Source of the DNA: Pseudomonas fluorescens
GTDB taxonomy: Bacteria > Pseudomonadota > Gammaproteobacteria > Pseudomonadales > Pseudomonadaceae
Length of the DNA: 64,000 bases
Reading direction: 5' to 3'
Assembly (NCBI RefSeq): GCF_000802965.1
Contig: NZ_JSAK01000002.1
Coordinates: 62,001 to 126,000 of the forward strand
The notes beneath the pieces are model-generated. The model was not told the DNA's origin. It saw only the letters and a list, made by a program, of their open reading frames with translations, and did not search any database. A program made the position numbers and the translations under genes. Below, one piece after another: positions 45,441 to 54,472 of this stretch (position 1 is its first letter; the number at the start of each line of letters is the position of its first letter).

Positions 45441-45485
45441 ACACTCTGTCAAGAGTGTTATTACGCAGCTTTATTAACGCGTAAT
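45441..45485 (-). promoter_or_regulatory. two palindromes upstream of the IOR gene
   Basis: ACACTC-N6-GAGTGT (45441-45458) and ATTACGC-N12-GCGTAAT (45460-45485) are perfect inverted repeats of 6 and 7 bp, lying 67 and 86 bp upstream of the oxidoreductase start. They look like operators of a dimeric regulator, but which one cannot be told. Confidence 0.45.
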
Positions 45486-45572
45486 CAGGCCATTCATTAG
45501 GATTGTCAATTCAAGTAACTTTTAAAGCGTGGGAGGCGAATGCACTACGCGCTTTTTTACGACTCATTCAAG

Positions 45573-46079
45573 TCAAGGGCGGACGGCAGAAACTTCTATT
45601 TCCACGAGAAACCCAGGGTTCGCCAGACCAGACACCTGGAAGACCGATCGGGTCGGCAGATTTTTTTGAGCTCCCGCACCGAAAAACTGTGTGTAGCCTT
45701 TCATGAAACCTGCATAGTCCATCTCGCCGTCATTACTTGCTGTGCCAACCAAATACACTTGCATCTTCACTACGTCGCCGAGTGAAAGACCTAGCCTTTT
45801 CAAAGTATTCTCGATACTTCTGAGCGTGCTGACAGTCTGTGCCTCGGTATCACCGTAGGCAGCAATGCTTTTTGGATCGGCCTTACTGTCAATTATGGAT
45901 GGAACGGCTCCACTGAGATTAACAAGTGTCGCGCTAGCAGGAATTTCGACAGCCAAGGAAATAGGGAAGTCGGAGTTTGGAATTTTGTGGCGAATTACCG
46001 AGTCAGCGCTCGCATGGGTGGACAACAGCCCACTCAGCATCGAGACAAGGAATATAGTGCGTGCGTTTATTGTCGACAT
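45573..46079 (-). CDS. RidA family deaminase with N-terminal signal peptide
   Basis: A 168-residue protein, with a Sec signal peptide of about 24 residues (TIFLVSMLSGLLSTHASA) in front of a full RidA domain. The catalytic Arg is in PTRSVFQVSGL and the Glu in FLVEIEVSAV, matching R105 and E120 of the canonical enzyme, so imine deaminase activity is plausible. Most RidA proteins are cytoplasmic; export to the periplasm is notable. The start at 46079 follows AAAAGGATC. It is 56 bp downstream of the cytochrome c gene and probably in the same operon. Confidence 0.9.
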   Translation of the reverse strand: MSTINARTIFLVSMLSGLLSTHASADSVIRHKIPNSDFPISLAVEIPASATLVNLSGAVPSIIDSKADPKSIAAYGDTEAQTVSTLRSIENTLKRLGLSLGDVVKMQVYLVGTASNDGEMDYAGFMKGYTQFFGAGAQKNLPTRSVFQVSGLANPGFLVEIEVSAVRP

Positions 46080-46135
46080 CAAATGATCCTTTTGCGTGTA
46101 AACAATTGGGGCGGCGTAGCTCACCCTCACTATGA

Positions 46136-46531
46136 TCAGCGTTGGCTTACAGTTCGGACATCTTCAACCGTGACGGTGTCAGAATAGTTATTTCCAAAGT
46201 GAGTGCGTACATAGTCGACCACCCATGCTATTTGTTGGTCAGACATGTATTTTTTGAATCCTGGCATGCCGCCCTGCCCAGACGTCACCATGTAAATGGG
46301 GTATATCTTTGCTCCCAGCTTTACGTTTGATGCTAAAGCGGGATAAGCCCCTGCCCCGTGCGAACCCTGGGCTTCGGACATATGGCAGCCCTGACAAACT
46401 TGTTGAAACAGCGCTTCACCACTTGTCTGATCAAACGAACCTGAAGTTGAGACCTGAATGGTGTCAGCGGCCAAAGCGGATGCACTGGCCAGCAAGCTCA
46501 GCAACAAGCCCGTTGCAAGAAAGTTGTGCAT
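46136..46531 (-). CDS. periplasmic monohaem cytochrome c
   Basis: A 131-residue class I cytochrome c with a signal peptide (1-22, ending SALA-A). The haem site is C46-QG-CH (His 50) and the axial Met is in GGMPGF (M89). GGAG 8 nt before the ATG at 46531 fixes the start; an upstream in-frame extension reads into the oxidase gene. It lies 14 bp after the flavoprotein stop, so it is the likely electron acceptor of that enzyme and would feed the respiratory chain. Confidence 0.93.
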   Translation of the reverse strand: MHNFLATGLLLSLLASASALAADTIQVSTSGSFDQTSGEALFQQVCQGCHMSEAQGSHGAGAYPALASNVKLGAKIYPIYMVTSGQGGMPGFKKYMSDQQIAWVVDYVRTHFGNNYSDTVTVEDVRTVSQR

Positions 46532-46545
46532 GATGAACTCCGGTC

Positions 46546-48150
46546 TCAAGCAGCCTTCGGGCTGGCGACAATGTGGGTGTGCAAGCGTTTGATGGCATCC
46601 AGCGACGATAGGATTGCACCCTCCATCCACGCCGGGATGTAGGAGGCATGCTCGCCGGCCAGGACAATTCGGCCGTCAATCTGGCAGAGGTTTTTGTAGT
46701 GCTGCTGACGAGACTCCTCAGTCCACAAACCATAGCAGCCGTTGGTCCAGGGCACCCGGTGCCAACCAACTGCAATGCCATTCTCGAATTCGCTGGTGTA
46801 CTGGGGGTGGACTTGGGCGCCGTACTCGACGGCTTTCTGCACGCGCATTTCCGGTTTCATCGCGGTGAATTCATAGGCATTCGGTCCGAACAGGTATCCT
46901 CCCAACAAAACACCCTTCCCCGGCTTGCCGTAGTCGGTACTTGGGTAGCTGATCCTACCGATAGGGGTATCGGTGTAGCTGATGCCACCATAGATATGCT
47001 CGTCCTGCTCCCAGAAGCGCCGCTTGAACTGGAGTCCAACTTTCACAGAGGCTTCGTAAGGCACAGCACGGATAGCGTTCATCATGGGTGGGCTGACATC
47101 GATCGGCAGTTGACCGAGGATCGACAAAGGTAGTGTGCAGACGCACCAGTCCGCGGTTTCCTGTAACGGACCGCCAGTGCCATCAGTATTCTGATAAGTC
47201 ACTGTGACCCGTTTGTCACCCTGCTGAATTCGAGTGATTTTGGCGTTGTAACGAATGAGATCGCCTACCTGCTTTTCGAAGGCTCGAGCGATCATGTCCA
47301 TCCCTCCCACAGGCTGGAAGATGCTGGTCTGAAATTCGTATTCCTGACCCGTTGCAATGCTTTTCCAGAGATTGGAATCGAGCAGGGCCTTACGATCCAG
47401 TGGCTCTGATGGCACCGCTTCAGGCATCAATCCGCCGCCTACGTCTACTGCGAATCCTCGACGCAGACTCGTCTCGAGCGACTTGCGATAGCTGCTGTTA
47501 GCGTCCAGTGCACCCCAACTACTCATAACCTCCAGCAAGCGCTCTCGATCTTCTCGAGTCAGGGCCTGATCCAGAGCATTCTGATTGACCGCCTTGCTCA
47601 GCAACTCAGCCACATGGCCTTGAAAGTCTGCCTGCACTTCACGATAACGTTGTGGTTTACCGCCGAACGCTTTAGTGGAGTGAACCATGGCGTTGTAGTT
47701 GACTTGAACAAATGGCTCAAGAGCGACGCCGAACTGATGGCAGTAATCAAGCACTGCGTGGTGGTGGTAGGGAATTCGCCATGGGCCAGGGTTCAGGTAT
47801 AACCCTTTATCAAACTGGCAATGCTGAGTAGCCCCTCCCAACTCAGTGAATCGATCGCCTCCACGCAATGTCCAGCAACGACCACCAGGCTTTGCATTAA
47901 ATTCAAGAACCTTGACTTTGTAACCCGCTTTACGAAGCTCGAAAGCTGCGGTCATTCCTGCAAGTCCTGCACCTAGAACCAATACATTGGTCCCCATAGG
48001 TGCACCGCTTAATGCAAATGTGCGGTCGTAGTTTGACTCTGCTGCGAAACTCAGCGAATTCATTGCCTGATACATGGCCGCAGCGCCTGCGGTTACACCG
48101 ATCCAGTTCAGTACTTGGCGTCGAGTTAAAGCCATTCCGTGTTCTTGCAT
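46546..48150 (-). CDS. Tat-exported flavin amine/L-amino-acid oxidase
   Basis: A 534-residue FAD enzyme of the amine oxidase family. The N-terminus has a twin-arginine signal (TRRQVLNWIGVTAGAAA), then the FAD-binding VLVLGAGLAGM with Glu 83, and GGRCWTLRGG. The segment LNPGPWRIPYHHHAVLDY matches the GPMRLP of L-amino-acid oxidases, whose Arg (here R125) binds the substrate carboxylate. This favours an amino-acid substrate over a simple amine. The C-terminal AGEHASYIPAWMEGAI closes the flavin site. GAGG supports the ATG at 48150. It lies in one operon with a cytochrome c and a RidA. Confidence 0.93.
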   Translation of the reverse strand: MQEHGMALTRRQVLNWIGVTAGAAAMYQAMNSLSFAAESNYDRTFALSGAPMGTNVLVLGAGLAGMTAAFELRKAGYKVKVLEFNAKPGGRCWTLRGGDRFTELGGATQHCQFDKGLYLNPGPWRIPYHHHAVLDYCHQFGVALEPFVQVNYNAMVHSTKAFGGKPQRYREVQADFQGHVAELLSKAVNQNALDQALTREDRERLLEVMSSWGALDANSSYRKSLETSLRRGFAVDVGGGLMPEAVPSEPLDRKALLDSNLWKSIATGQEYEFQTSIFQPVGGMDMIARAFEKQVGDLIRYNAKITRIQQGDKRVTVTYQNTDGTGGPLQETADWCVCTLPLSILGQLPIDVSPPMMNAIRAVPYEASVKVGLQFKRRFWEQDEHIYGGISYTDTPIGRISYPSTDYGKPGKGVLLGGYLFGPNAYEFTAMKPEMRVQKAVEYGAQVHPQYTSEFENGIAVGWHRVPWTNGCYGLWTEESRQQHYKNLCQIDGRIVLAGEHASYIPAWMEGAILSSLDAIKRLHTHIVASPKAA

Positions 48151-48437
48151 ATCAATGCCTCATCAGGATAAAAACCAATGGCAATCGAAAATTTCGGCAA
48201 TTAACGGGCATCGACGCTTTCTGTTTAATCTCCTTCAGCAGAAGTGGAAACGTCGTGCCAACACCGAGACTTTTGAAGACGAATGGCAGAGTGACCGCTT
48301 CTTGGGTGACCAAGTTGACAAGCGGACACTGGAAGTTATTTTTATTATCAGAAGGCGCTAAATTTTCCTCTTGCTCATATAGTTGAGCACGTAGCGCCTT
48401 CGTTATAGTCTTTTTTATTTAGAAAGCTTATATGATT
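48151..48437. other. upstream region of the oxidase operon with nested hairpin
   Basis: No convincing gene. At 48351-48401 a 10-bp stem GAAGGCGCTA/TAGCGCCTTC encloses a second 6-bp stem TGCTCA/TGAGCA. A T-rich run follows about 8 nt after it on the + strand. It could end transcription of a + strand transcript, form an operator cruciform, or act as a 5' leader of the oxidase operon. Confidence 0.4.
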
Positions 48438-48629
48438 TCAAGCCGGCGATCGCCACATGTAGTACAACACCATTGTTGAAAAAAAGCCGAAGGCTACGCC
48501 AGTTACAAGCGAGATTTTGTTCCCCATGACGCAACCGAAAGCACCACCTACAACAATGGATAAAAGTAAAAACAGTGTATCGCCACCCTTAAAATCAGGA
48601 CGAATAACCAAGCTCGAAAAACGATGCAC
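48438..48629 (-). CDS. small membrane protein (63 aa), uncertain
   Basis: A 63-residue ORF with two hydrophobic segments, roughly residues 18-34 (TLFLLLSIVVGGAFGCV) and 40-58, and a short basic N-terminus. It is compatible with a two-pass inner-membrane protein. Ribosome-binding support is weak. No family recognised. It lies between the oxidase operon and the mmsR-like gene. Confidence 0.4.
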   Translation of the reverse strand: MHRFSSLVIRPDFKGGDTLFLLLSIVVGGAFGCVMGNKISLVTGVAFGFFSTMVLYYMWRSPA

Positions 48630-48763
48630 AACAGCCTCCTACATCAGTGACAATCAGGTAAAGATGTTCAGATTTAAGCTGACTGTATCGCTTGCCCTAT
48701 CTGTTGGATTGTACGTTTGTAGGTGATGGTGTTTTTAATCAAATATCGGTGTACGTCGTGCAA

Positions 48764-49789
48764 TTAGATCGGTGCGTTGCCCGGGCGCCTATACGCCCCT
48801 GGTGTACTGCCTGTCCAGCCACGAAACGCGCGGTGAAACACGGCGTTGGAGTCAAAACCCAAACCCAGCGCGATATGGCTGATAGAGAGATCGGTGTGAA
48901 TGAGCTGCTGCACGGCGATATCCCGACGCAACGCATCCTTGACCAACTGGTAACTAGTGCCCTCCTCTTTGAGTCGACGCGTTAGCGTACGGGTGGACAG
49001 CAACAATGCATTGGCTGCGCTTTGGATGCTGTCGTCACGCTTGAGGTTCGTGAGCAAATACTGACGAACCTGCTGCGCCACCAGGCGCTCCTTCAAGGTG
49101 GTGAACAGCCAGTAGCGCGGAGCTGCCTGCAGGAACGGCAGCAGCTCCGCCTTGCTGCGGCGAAACTGCGTCTCTGCCCACTCCACACCAAAGCACAACG
49201 CCGTACAGGGCTGATCAAAGCTGATCGGCGCGGGAAATATATGCATGTATTCCGAGGCGTACACAGGCTTGGCAAAGGAGAACATCACACTATGAAGCGG
49301 AATTTCCTGGCCAGCCAACCACGAAGCGACTCCATGGGCCAGCTTCATCATCAGCTCATGCCCCCAGCGTTGTGCGTTGGCAGTGGTGTCGCGCGCCTCC
49401 AAGGAAATCACCACCTGCCCCGACTGTTCTCTGTAGTCGAGCTGATAGTCATCGAGCAGCAAGTTCCAGAATCGAGTGAAGCGGTACATGGCTTTACCCA
49501 AGGAGCTTGCATCAAGCAGGCTCGAGCACAGGTATTTCAGGGTGCCACTGCGAATACGACGGGAGAATTGCCCCATCACCTCGTCATCCGTACCCAATGC
49601 CACCTGCTGATACAAGCGCACGAACTGATCGTAAGTCACCCGTGCGCCTGGCGCCTCCAGCAAGTGGGTTGCAATGCCCGCTGCACTGACGAAAGTCTGA
49701 ATGTCAGCAGCACTGCTGATGTTCAACGCCCCTTGTAAAAGCCCCTGAACGAAGGTCATGGGCAGCGTGTTGTCCACTGAATGATCCAC
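48764..49789 (-). CDS. mmsR: AraC family regulator, MmsR-like (Arabinose_bd/OruR type)
   Basis: A 341-residue regulator with an N-terminal ligand-binding domain of the OruR/ArgR-like (Arabinose_bd) type and a C-terminal AraC domain (SIQSAANALLLSTRTLTRRLKEEGTSYQLVKDALR and ISHIALGLGFDSNAVFHRAFRGWTGSTP). The GTG at 49789 is 8 nt after AGAGGAG; an upstream GTG at 49810 lacks this. It is divergent from mmsA, as MmsR, the activator of mmsAB, is in P. aeruginosa. The symbol is assigned by that synteny and should be read as MmsR-like. Confidence 0.8.
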   Translation of the reverse strand: MDHSVDNTLPMTFVQGLLQGALNISSAADIQTFVSAAGIATHLLEAPGARVTYDQFVRLYQQVALGTDDEVMGQFSRRIRSGTLKYLCSSLLDASSLGKAMYRFTRFWNLLLDDYQLDYREQSGQVVISLEARDTTANAQRWGHELMMKLAHGVASWLAGQEIPLHSVMFSFAKPVYASEYMHIFPAPISFDQPCTALCFGVEWAETQFRRSKAELLPFLQAAPRYWLFTTLKERLVAQQVRQYLLTNLKRDDSIQSAANALLLSTRTLTRRLKEEGTSYQLVKDALRRDIAVQQLIHTDLSISHIALGLGFDSNAVFHRAFRGWTGSTPGAYRRPGNAPI

Positions 49790-49818
49790 CTTCTTCGCTC
49801 CTCTGACCACAACTGAAC

Positions 49819-49891
49819 TGGCGTGATATGCAAACTAATCGGCGGATCGGGTTATTTCAAGCCCGATGGTGCGCTGGCTAAGCTAGGCCCA
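49819..49891. promoter_or_regulatory. 73-bp repeated control region A (upstream of mmsA)
   Basis: The same 73-bp segment occurs gap-free at 59024-59096, about 63 of 73 positions identical, including a 26-bp identical block at 49836-49861 (starting TAATCGGCGGATCGG) and CTGGCTAAGCTAG near its end. It lies in the mmsR/mmsA divergent region, 30 bp from the regulator start. It is a candidate binding site plus promoter for the AraC-type regulator. Confidence 0.65.
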
Positions 49892-50101
49892 TATCGCGAA
49901 TCAAAGCAACCTTGATCGAAAGACGGCTTGAACCAACCCTCAAAAAAAATGGCCGTTAATGCAAGTCAATGGAGGCCGCAGCGCCTTTGTTCAGCCTTCG
50001 TCAGATCAAGAAAAGCACTCAGATATTGCCACCCACCAGGCACCGGCAAACCGACTATCCCACCTGATAACAAGGGCCTCATCGCCCCGGAAGAGAAAAC
50101 A

Positions 50102-51610
50102 ATGGCTGATAATAGCGTCCCAACCGTAAAGCTCCTGATCAACGGCAAGCTGGTCGAATCCAAAACCACTCAATGGCGTGATGTGGTCAATCCGGCTACC
50201 CAGGAAGTGTTGGCCCGAGTGCCATTTGCCACCACCGACGAAATGAACGCCGCCGTGGCCAGCGCCAAGGAAGCGTTCAAGACATGGCGCAAAACGCCAA
50301 TCGGAGCCCGCTCCCGAGTGTTCCTCAAGTATCAGCAGTTGATCCGCGAAAACATGAAGGAACTGGCGGCGATTCTCACGGCGGAACAAGGCAAAACACT
50401 GCCGGATGCAGAGGGGGATGTGTTCCGCGGCCTAGAAGTGGTCGAACATGCCGCCAGCATCGGCAACCTGCAGCTGGGTGAACTGGCCAATAACGTGGCC
50501 GGCGGTGTGGATACCTACACCTTGCTGCAACCGTTGGGCGTCTGCGCAGGTATTACCCCATTCAATTTCCCCGCGATGATCCCGCTGTGGATGTTCCCAA
50601 TGGCCATCGCTACCGGTAATACCTTCGTCCTAAAACCGTCCGAGCAGGATCCAATGGTCACGATGCGCCTGGCAGAACTGGCGATCGAAGCCGGCGTTCC
50701 ACCAGGCGTACTCAACGTGATTCACGGTGGTGTGGAAGCAGTCAATTTGATCTGCGATCACCCCGATATCAAGGCCGTTTCCTTTGTCGGTTCGACCAAG
50801 GTCGGTACACACGTTTACAACCGCGCCACGTTCAATGGCAAACGTGCACAGTGCATGATGGGCGCGAAGAACCACGCAATCGTCCTGCCTGATGCAAATA
50901 AGCAGCAGACGCTGAACAATTTGCTTGGCGCTGCATTTGGTGCGGCCGGCCAACGCTGCATGGCCTTGCCTGTTGTGATCCTGGTCGGCGAAGCACAGAG
51001 CTGGCTGCCAGATCTCATCGAAAAAACTAAAAGCCTGAAGGTCAGTGGCGGCGCCGAGCCTGGCACAGATATTGGCCCGGTAGTGTCCTGTTCGGCACTG
51101 GATCGAATCAGCAGCCTGATCGCCACTGGCGTTGAACAGGGCGCAACACTTGTGCTGGATGGCCGCAATCCAGAGGTTGCAGGCTATTCCCAAGGGAACT
51201 TTATCGGCCCGACCATCTTTTCCGACGTCACCACAGATATGGCCATCTACCGAGAGGAAATCTTCGGTCCGGTGCTCTGTGTATTGCATGCCGATACCCT
51301 AAATGACGCCATCGAGCTGATCAATGCCAACCCAAATGGTAACGGCACTGCACTCTTCACCCGCTCAGGCGCGGCTGCCCGACATTTCCAAGAAGAAATT
51401 GATGTCGGTCAGGTTGGGATCAACGTACCGATCCCGGTTCCAGTCCCACTGTTTTCCTTCAGTGGCTCACGTGCGTCCAAGCTCGGCGACTTGGGCCCGT
51501 ACGGCAAGCAAGTGGTGCAGTTCTATACCCAGACCAAGACCATTACCGAACGCTGGTTCGATGAAGACGAGGTCAGCGGCCCAGTGAACACCACCATCAC
51601 TCTGAAATGA
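50102..51610 (+). CDS. mmsA: CoA-acylating methylmalonate-semialdehyde dehydrogenase
   Basis: A 502-residue aldehyde dehydrogenase. [16 protein letters not shown] and the NAD-binding FVGSTKVG precede the nucleophile Cys in [11 protein letters not shown], followed by EEIFGPVL. It converts methylmalonate semialdehyde to propionyl-CoA, the last step of valine breakdown, using NAD and CoA. GGAAGAG before the ATG at 50102 supports this start; the frame extends further upstream through the promoter region, which is not translated sense. It is first gene of the mms operon. Confidence 0.95.
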   Translation: MADNSVPTVKLLINGKLVESKTTQWRDVVNPATQEVLARVPFATTDEMNAAVASAKEAFKTWRKTPIGARSRVFLKYQQLIRENMKELAAILTAEQGKTLPDAEGDVFRGLEVVEHAASIGNLQLGELANNVAGGVDTYTLLQPLGVCAGITPFNFPAMIPLWMFPMAIATGNTFVLKPSEQDPMVTMRLAELAIEAGVPPGVLNVIHGGVEAVNLICDHPDIKAVSFVGSTKVGTHVYNRATFNGKRAQCMMGAKNHAIVLPDANKQQTLNNLLGAAFGAAGQRCMALPVVILVGEAQSWLPDLIEKTKSLKVSGGAEPGTDIGPVVSCSALDRISSLIATGVEQGATLVLDGRNPEVAGYSQGNFIGPTIFSDVTTDMAIYREEIFGPVLCVLHADTLNDAIELINANPNGNGTALFTRSGAAARHFQEEIDVGQVGINVPIPVPVPLFSFSGSRASKLGDLGPYGKQVVQFYTQTKTITERWFDEDEVSGPVNTTITLK

Positions 51611-51616
51611 AGCACT

Positions 51617-51643
51617 AGGCCGGCGCCCTTTCCGCGCCGGCCT
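51617..51643 (+). other. hairpin between mmsA and the hydratase gene
   Basis: A 10-bp perfect stem AGGCCGGCGC/GCGCCGGCCT with a 7-nt loop starts 7 bp after the mmsA stop. No T run follows and the operon clearly continues. It is likely an mRNA processing or stability element that sets different levels of mmsA and the distal genes. Confidence 0.5.
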
Positions 51644-51661
51644 GGTCGGGGAGCCTGCGTC

Positions 51662-52435
51662 ATGCAATTCGAAACTCTGTTGTTGGAAATCCACGAGCGC
51701 GTGGGTCTGATCACCCTGAATCGGCCTAAATCACTTAATGCCATCAATAGTCAGGTGATCGCCGAGCTGAACCAAGCCTTGGACCATTTGGAAAAAGACC
51801 CGTCAATCGGCTGCATGGTCATTACAGGGTCCGCCAAAGCTTTCGCCGCGGGGGCGGATATTAAGGAGATGGTGGAATTCACCTATCCCCAGGTGTTCCT
51901 TGATGATTTCTTCTCTGCTGCCGACCGTATCGCCAGCCGACGCAAGCCGTTGATTGCTGCTGTCGCCGGTTATGCCTTGGGGGGCGGTTGCGAACTGGCA
52001 CTGATGTGCGACTTCATCTACGCCGCCGACAACGTCCGGTTCGGTCTGCCGGAAATCACATTGGGTGTGCTTCCAGGAATCGGTGGCACTCAACGTCTTG
52101 CCCGCGCAGTGGGCAAGGCCAAAGCCATGGAAATGTGCATGAGCGGTCGCCAAATGGGCGCCGAAGAGGCCGAACGGTCTGGCCTAGTCGCCCGCATTAT
52201 CCCAGTCGACAGCCTGCTGGACGAAACCCTCAAGACCGCCAGCGCGATTGCTGAGCGGTCGCTGCCGGCGACCATGCTGGTGAAGGAAAGCGTGAACCGG
52301 GCCTTCGAGTCCAGCTTGAGCGAAGGTGTGCGCTTTGAACGTCGGGTATTCCACTCAATTTTCGCCACAGCCGATCAGAAGGAAGGCATGGCAGCCTTCG
52401 TCGAAAAACGTCCAGCACAGTTCAAGCACTGCTGA
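51662..52435 (+). CDS. enoyl-CoA hydratase (methacrylyl-CoA/crotonase type)
   Basis: A 257-residue crotonase-fold enzyme. [17 protein letters not shown] and [20 protein letters not shown] form the oxyanion hole, with catalytic Glu residues in GGGCELAL and [11 protein letters not shown]. It would hydrate methacrylyl-CoA to 3-hydroxyisobutyryl-CoA in this pathway. A GGGGAG ribosome binding site lies at good spacing. It lies between mmsA and mmsB, co-directional. Confidence 0.93.
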   Translation: MQFETLLLEIHERVGLITLNRPKSLNAINSQVIAELNQALDHLEKDPSIGCMVITGSAKAFAAGADIKEMVEFTYPQVFLDDFFSAADRIASRRKPLIAAVAGYALGGGCELALMCDFIYAADNVRFGLPEITLGVLPGIGGTQRLARAVGKAKAMEMCMSGRQMGAEEAERSGLVARIIPVDSLLDETLKTASAIAERSLPATMLVKESVNRAFESSLSEGVRFERRVFHSIFATADQKEGMAAFVEKRPAQFKHC

Positions 52436-52461
52436 CATCCGCCTATTCACAAGGAATAACC

Positions 52462-53352
52462 ATGAAAATTGGCTTCGTAGGACTCGGCAACATGGGCGGG
52501 CCAATGGCTCTGAACCTGATCAAAGCCGGTCATGTAGTAACCGTGTTCGACTTGTCGGCTGCCTCATTGGCGCGCCTGGTTGAGGCAGGGGCAACGGCCG
52601 CGGAATCGCCAGCTGCCATCGCCCAAGGCGACGTAGAGCTGATCATCACCATGCTGCCCGCTGCTGCACATGTGAAATCCGTTTACCTGGGCGCCGAAGG
52701 CATTTTGGCTCATGTCCGCCCCGAGGTTTATCTCGTCGATTGCTCGACTATAGATCCACGCACTGCTCGAGAAGTGGCCAAGCAGGCGTTGGAAAATGGC
52801 AATCCAATGGTCGACGCACCTGTCTCCGGCGGCACCGGGGGTGCCAGTGCCGGGACATTGACCTTTATGGTGGGTGGTTCAAACGCTGATTTCGACCGTA
52901 CTTGGCCGATTCTGGCGGCGATGGGCAAGAACATTGTGCACTGCGGCGATTCCGGCAACGGCCAAGTCGCCAAGGTTGCCAACAACATGCTGCTCGGTAT
53001 CTCGATGATTGCAGTTTCCGAGGCCATGGCGCTTGGCGTTTCTCTGGGGATGGACGCTGGTGTGTTGGCCGGCATCATCAATACCTCCAGCGGGCGTTGC
53101 TGGAGTTCGGACACCTACAACCCTTTCCCTGGTGTGCTTGAAAATGCACCTGCGTCTCGTGGATACACCGGCGGCTTTGGCACCGACCTGATGCTCAAAG
53201 ACTTGGGGCTTGCAAGCGAAGCGGCACAACAAATAGGCCAGCCGGTCCTCCTTGGCGCGTTTGCCCAGCAGCTCTATCAAAGCTTCAGCGCACAAGGCAA
53301 TGGCAGTCTGGACTTCTCCGCAATTATTAACACGTACCGCAAGGACGCCTGA
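52462..53352 (+). CDS. mmsB: 3-hydroxyisobutyrate dehydrogenase
   Basis: A 296-residue beta-hydroxyacid dehydrogenase. The NAD site is GFVGLGNMGGPMALNLIKAGH at the N-terminus. The substrate loop is DAPVSGGTGGASAGTLTFMVGG, and the catalytic Lys is in GNGQVAKVANNMLLG. It oxidises 3-hydroxyisobutyrate to methylmalonate semialdehyde with NAD and so feeds MmsA. AAGGAATAACC precedes the ATG. The next gene begins 2 bp after its stop. Confidence 0.95.
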   Translation: MKIGFVGLGNMGGPMALNLIKAGHVVTVFDLSAASLARLVEAGATAAESPAAIAQGDVELIITMLPAAAHVKSVYLGAEGILAHVRPEVYLVDCSTIDPRTAREVAKQALENGNPMVDAPVSGGTGGASAGTLTFMVGGSNADFDRTWPILAAMGKNIVHCGDSGNGQVAKVANNMLLGISMIAVSEAMALGVSLGMDAGVLAGIINTSSGRCWSSDTYNPFPGVLENAPASRGYTGGFGTDLMLKDLGLASEAAQQIGQPVLLGAFAQQLYQSFSAQGNGSLDFSAIINTYRKDA

Positions 53353-53354
53353 AC

Positions 53355-54449
53355 ATGAGCGATGTCGAAGCGCCCGTTCTGGCTGCCGTACGCAACCGCA
53401 TCGGCCACCTGACACTGAATCGTCCAAGCGGCCTCAATGCATTGACGCTTCCCATGGTTCGCCTGCTCCAGCAGCAGCTGCGGTCCTGGGATCAGGACCC
53501 TGAAGTAGTTGCCGTGGTACTGCGTGCAGCGGGAGAGAAAGCATTTTGCGCCGGCGGAGACATCCGCATGCTTTACGAAAGCCATAAGTCAGGCAACGGT
53601 CTGCATGAGCTTTTCCTCGAAGAGGAATATGCGCTCGACGAATACATCCATAACTACTCAAAGCCTCTTTTGGCCTTAATCGATGGTTTGGTTCTTGGAG
53701 GGGGCATGGGGTTGGTGCAGGGGGCAACCCTGCGGGTTATCACCGAACGCACGCGCATGGGCATGCCCGAGGTGGGTATTGGATTTTTCCCCGACGTCGC
53801 TGCCAGCTATTTTCTGCCACGTTTGCCTGGTGAGTTGGGGATTTATCTGGGGGTCACCGGAATCCAGATACGCGCCGCCGATGCCCTTTACGCAGGCCTG
53901 GCCGACTGGTGTATCACTAGTTCTCAAATACCCGAACTCGATCATTGTCTCAACAACATGAGTTGGACAGACAATCCACTACCGGCCTTACAAGCACTAC
54001 TGGCTACATTGGGCGTCAACAAGTTCCCTGGCTCGGAGCTCAGGGCGATGCAGCCCGCCATCGATCGGCACTTCGCCGAGCCTGATGTTGCCTCGATTCG
54101 TGCGGCACTCCTGGCAGAAACCTCCCCCCAATACCTGGACTGGGCTGAGGAAACCGTTGATGTACTGGACAGTCGCTCTCCCCTGGCGATGGCCGTCACT
54201 CTAGAGCTGCTGCGTCGTGGTCGGCATTTGTCCCTTAGCGAATGTTTTGCCCAAGAACTCCATCTGGATTACCAGTGGTTCGACAAAGGCGATCTGATAG
54301 AAGGCGTTCGTGCCCTGATCATCGACAAGGACAAGAACCCGGTCTGGAATCCGCCGACCTTGGCCGAGCTTGATCCGGCACGGGTAGAAGCCTTTTTCAG
54401 TGACTTTAAGTCCACTACCTGCGCGCCACAGCGGCTTGTCACTGTTTAA
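53355..54449 (+). CDS. 3-hydroxyisobutyryl-CoA hydrolase
   Basis: A 364-residue crotonase-superfamily hydrolase, longer than hydratases because of the C-terminal helical domain. AFCAGGDIRMLYES and DGLVLGGGMGLVQGA form the oxyanion site, and MPEVGIGFFPDVAASYFL carries the catalytic Glu and Asp of the HIBCH family. It releases 3-hydroxyisobutyrate, the MmsB substrate. It is 2 bp after mmsB, so translation is probably coupled. Confidence 0.93.
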   Translation: MSDVEAPVLAAVRNRIGHLTLNRPSGLNALTLPMVRLLQQQLRSWDQDPEVVAVVLRAAGEKAFCAGGDIRMLYESHKSGNGLHELFLEEEYALDEYIHNYSKPLLALIDGLVLGGGMGLVQGATLRVITERTRMGMPEVGIGFFPDVAASYFLPRLPGELGIYLGVTGIQIRAADALYAGLADWCITSSQIPELDHCLNNMSWTDNPLPALQALLATLGVNKFPGSELRAMQPAIDRHFAEPDVASIRAALLAETSPQYLDWAEETVDVLDSRSPLAMAVTLELLRRGRHLSLSECFAQELHLDYQWFDKGDLIEGVRALIIDKDKNPVWNPPTLAELDPARVEAFFSDFKSTTCAPQRLVTV

Positions 54450-54472
54450 CCCCTTAATAAGAGAGATGCCCG

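Noticed and set aside
50630-51289. 219-codon minus-strand frame
   Set aside because: Antisense to mmsA, whose catalytic motifs are clear.
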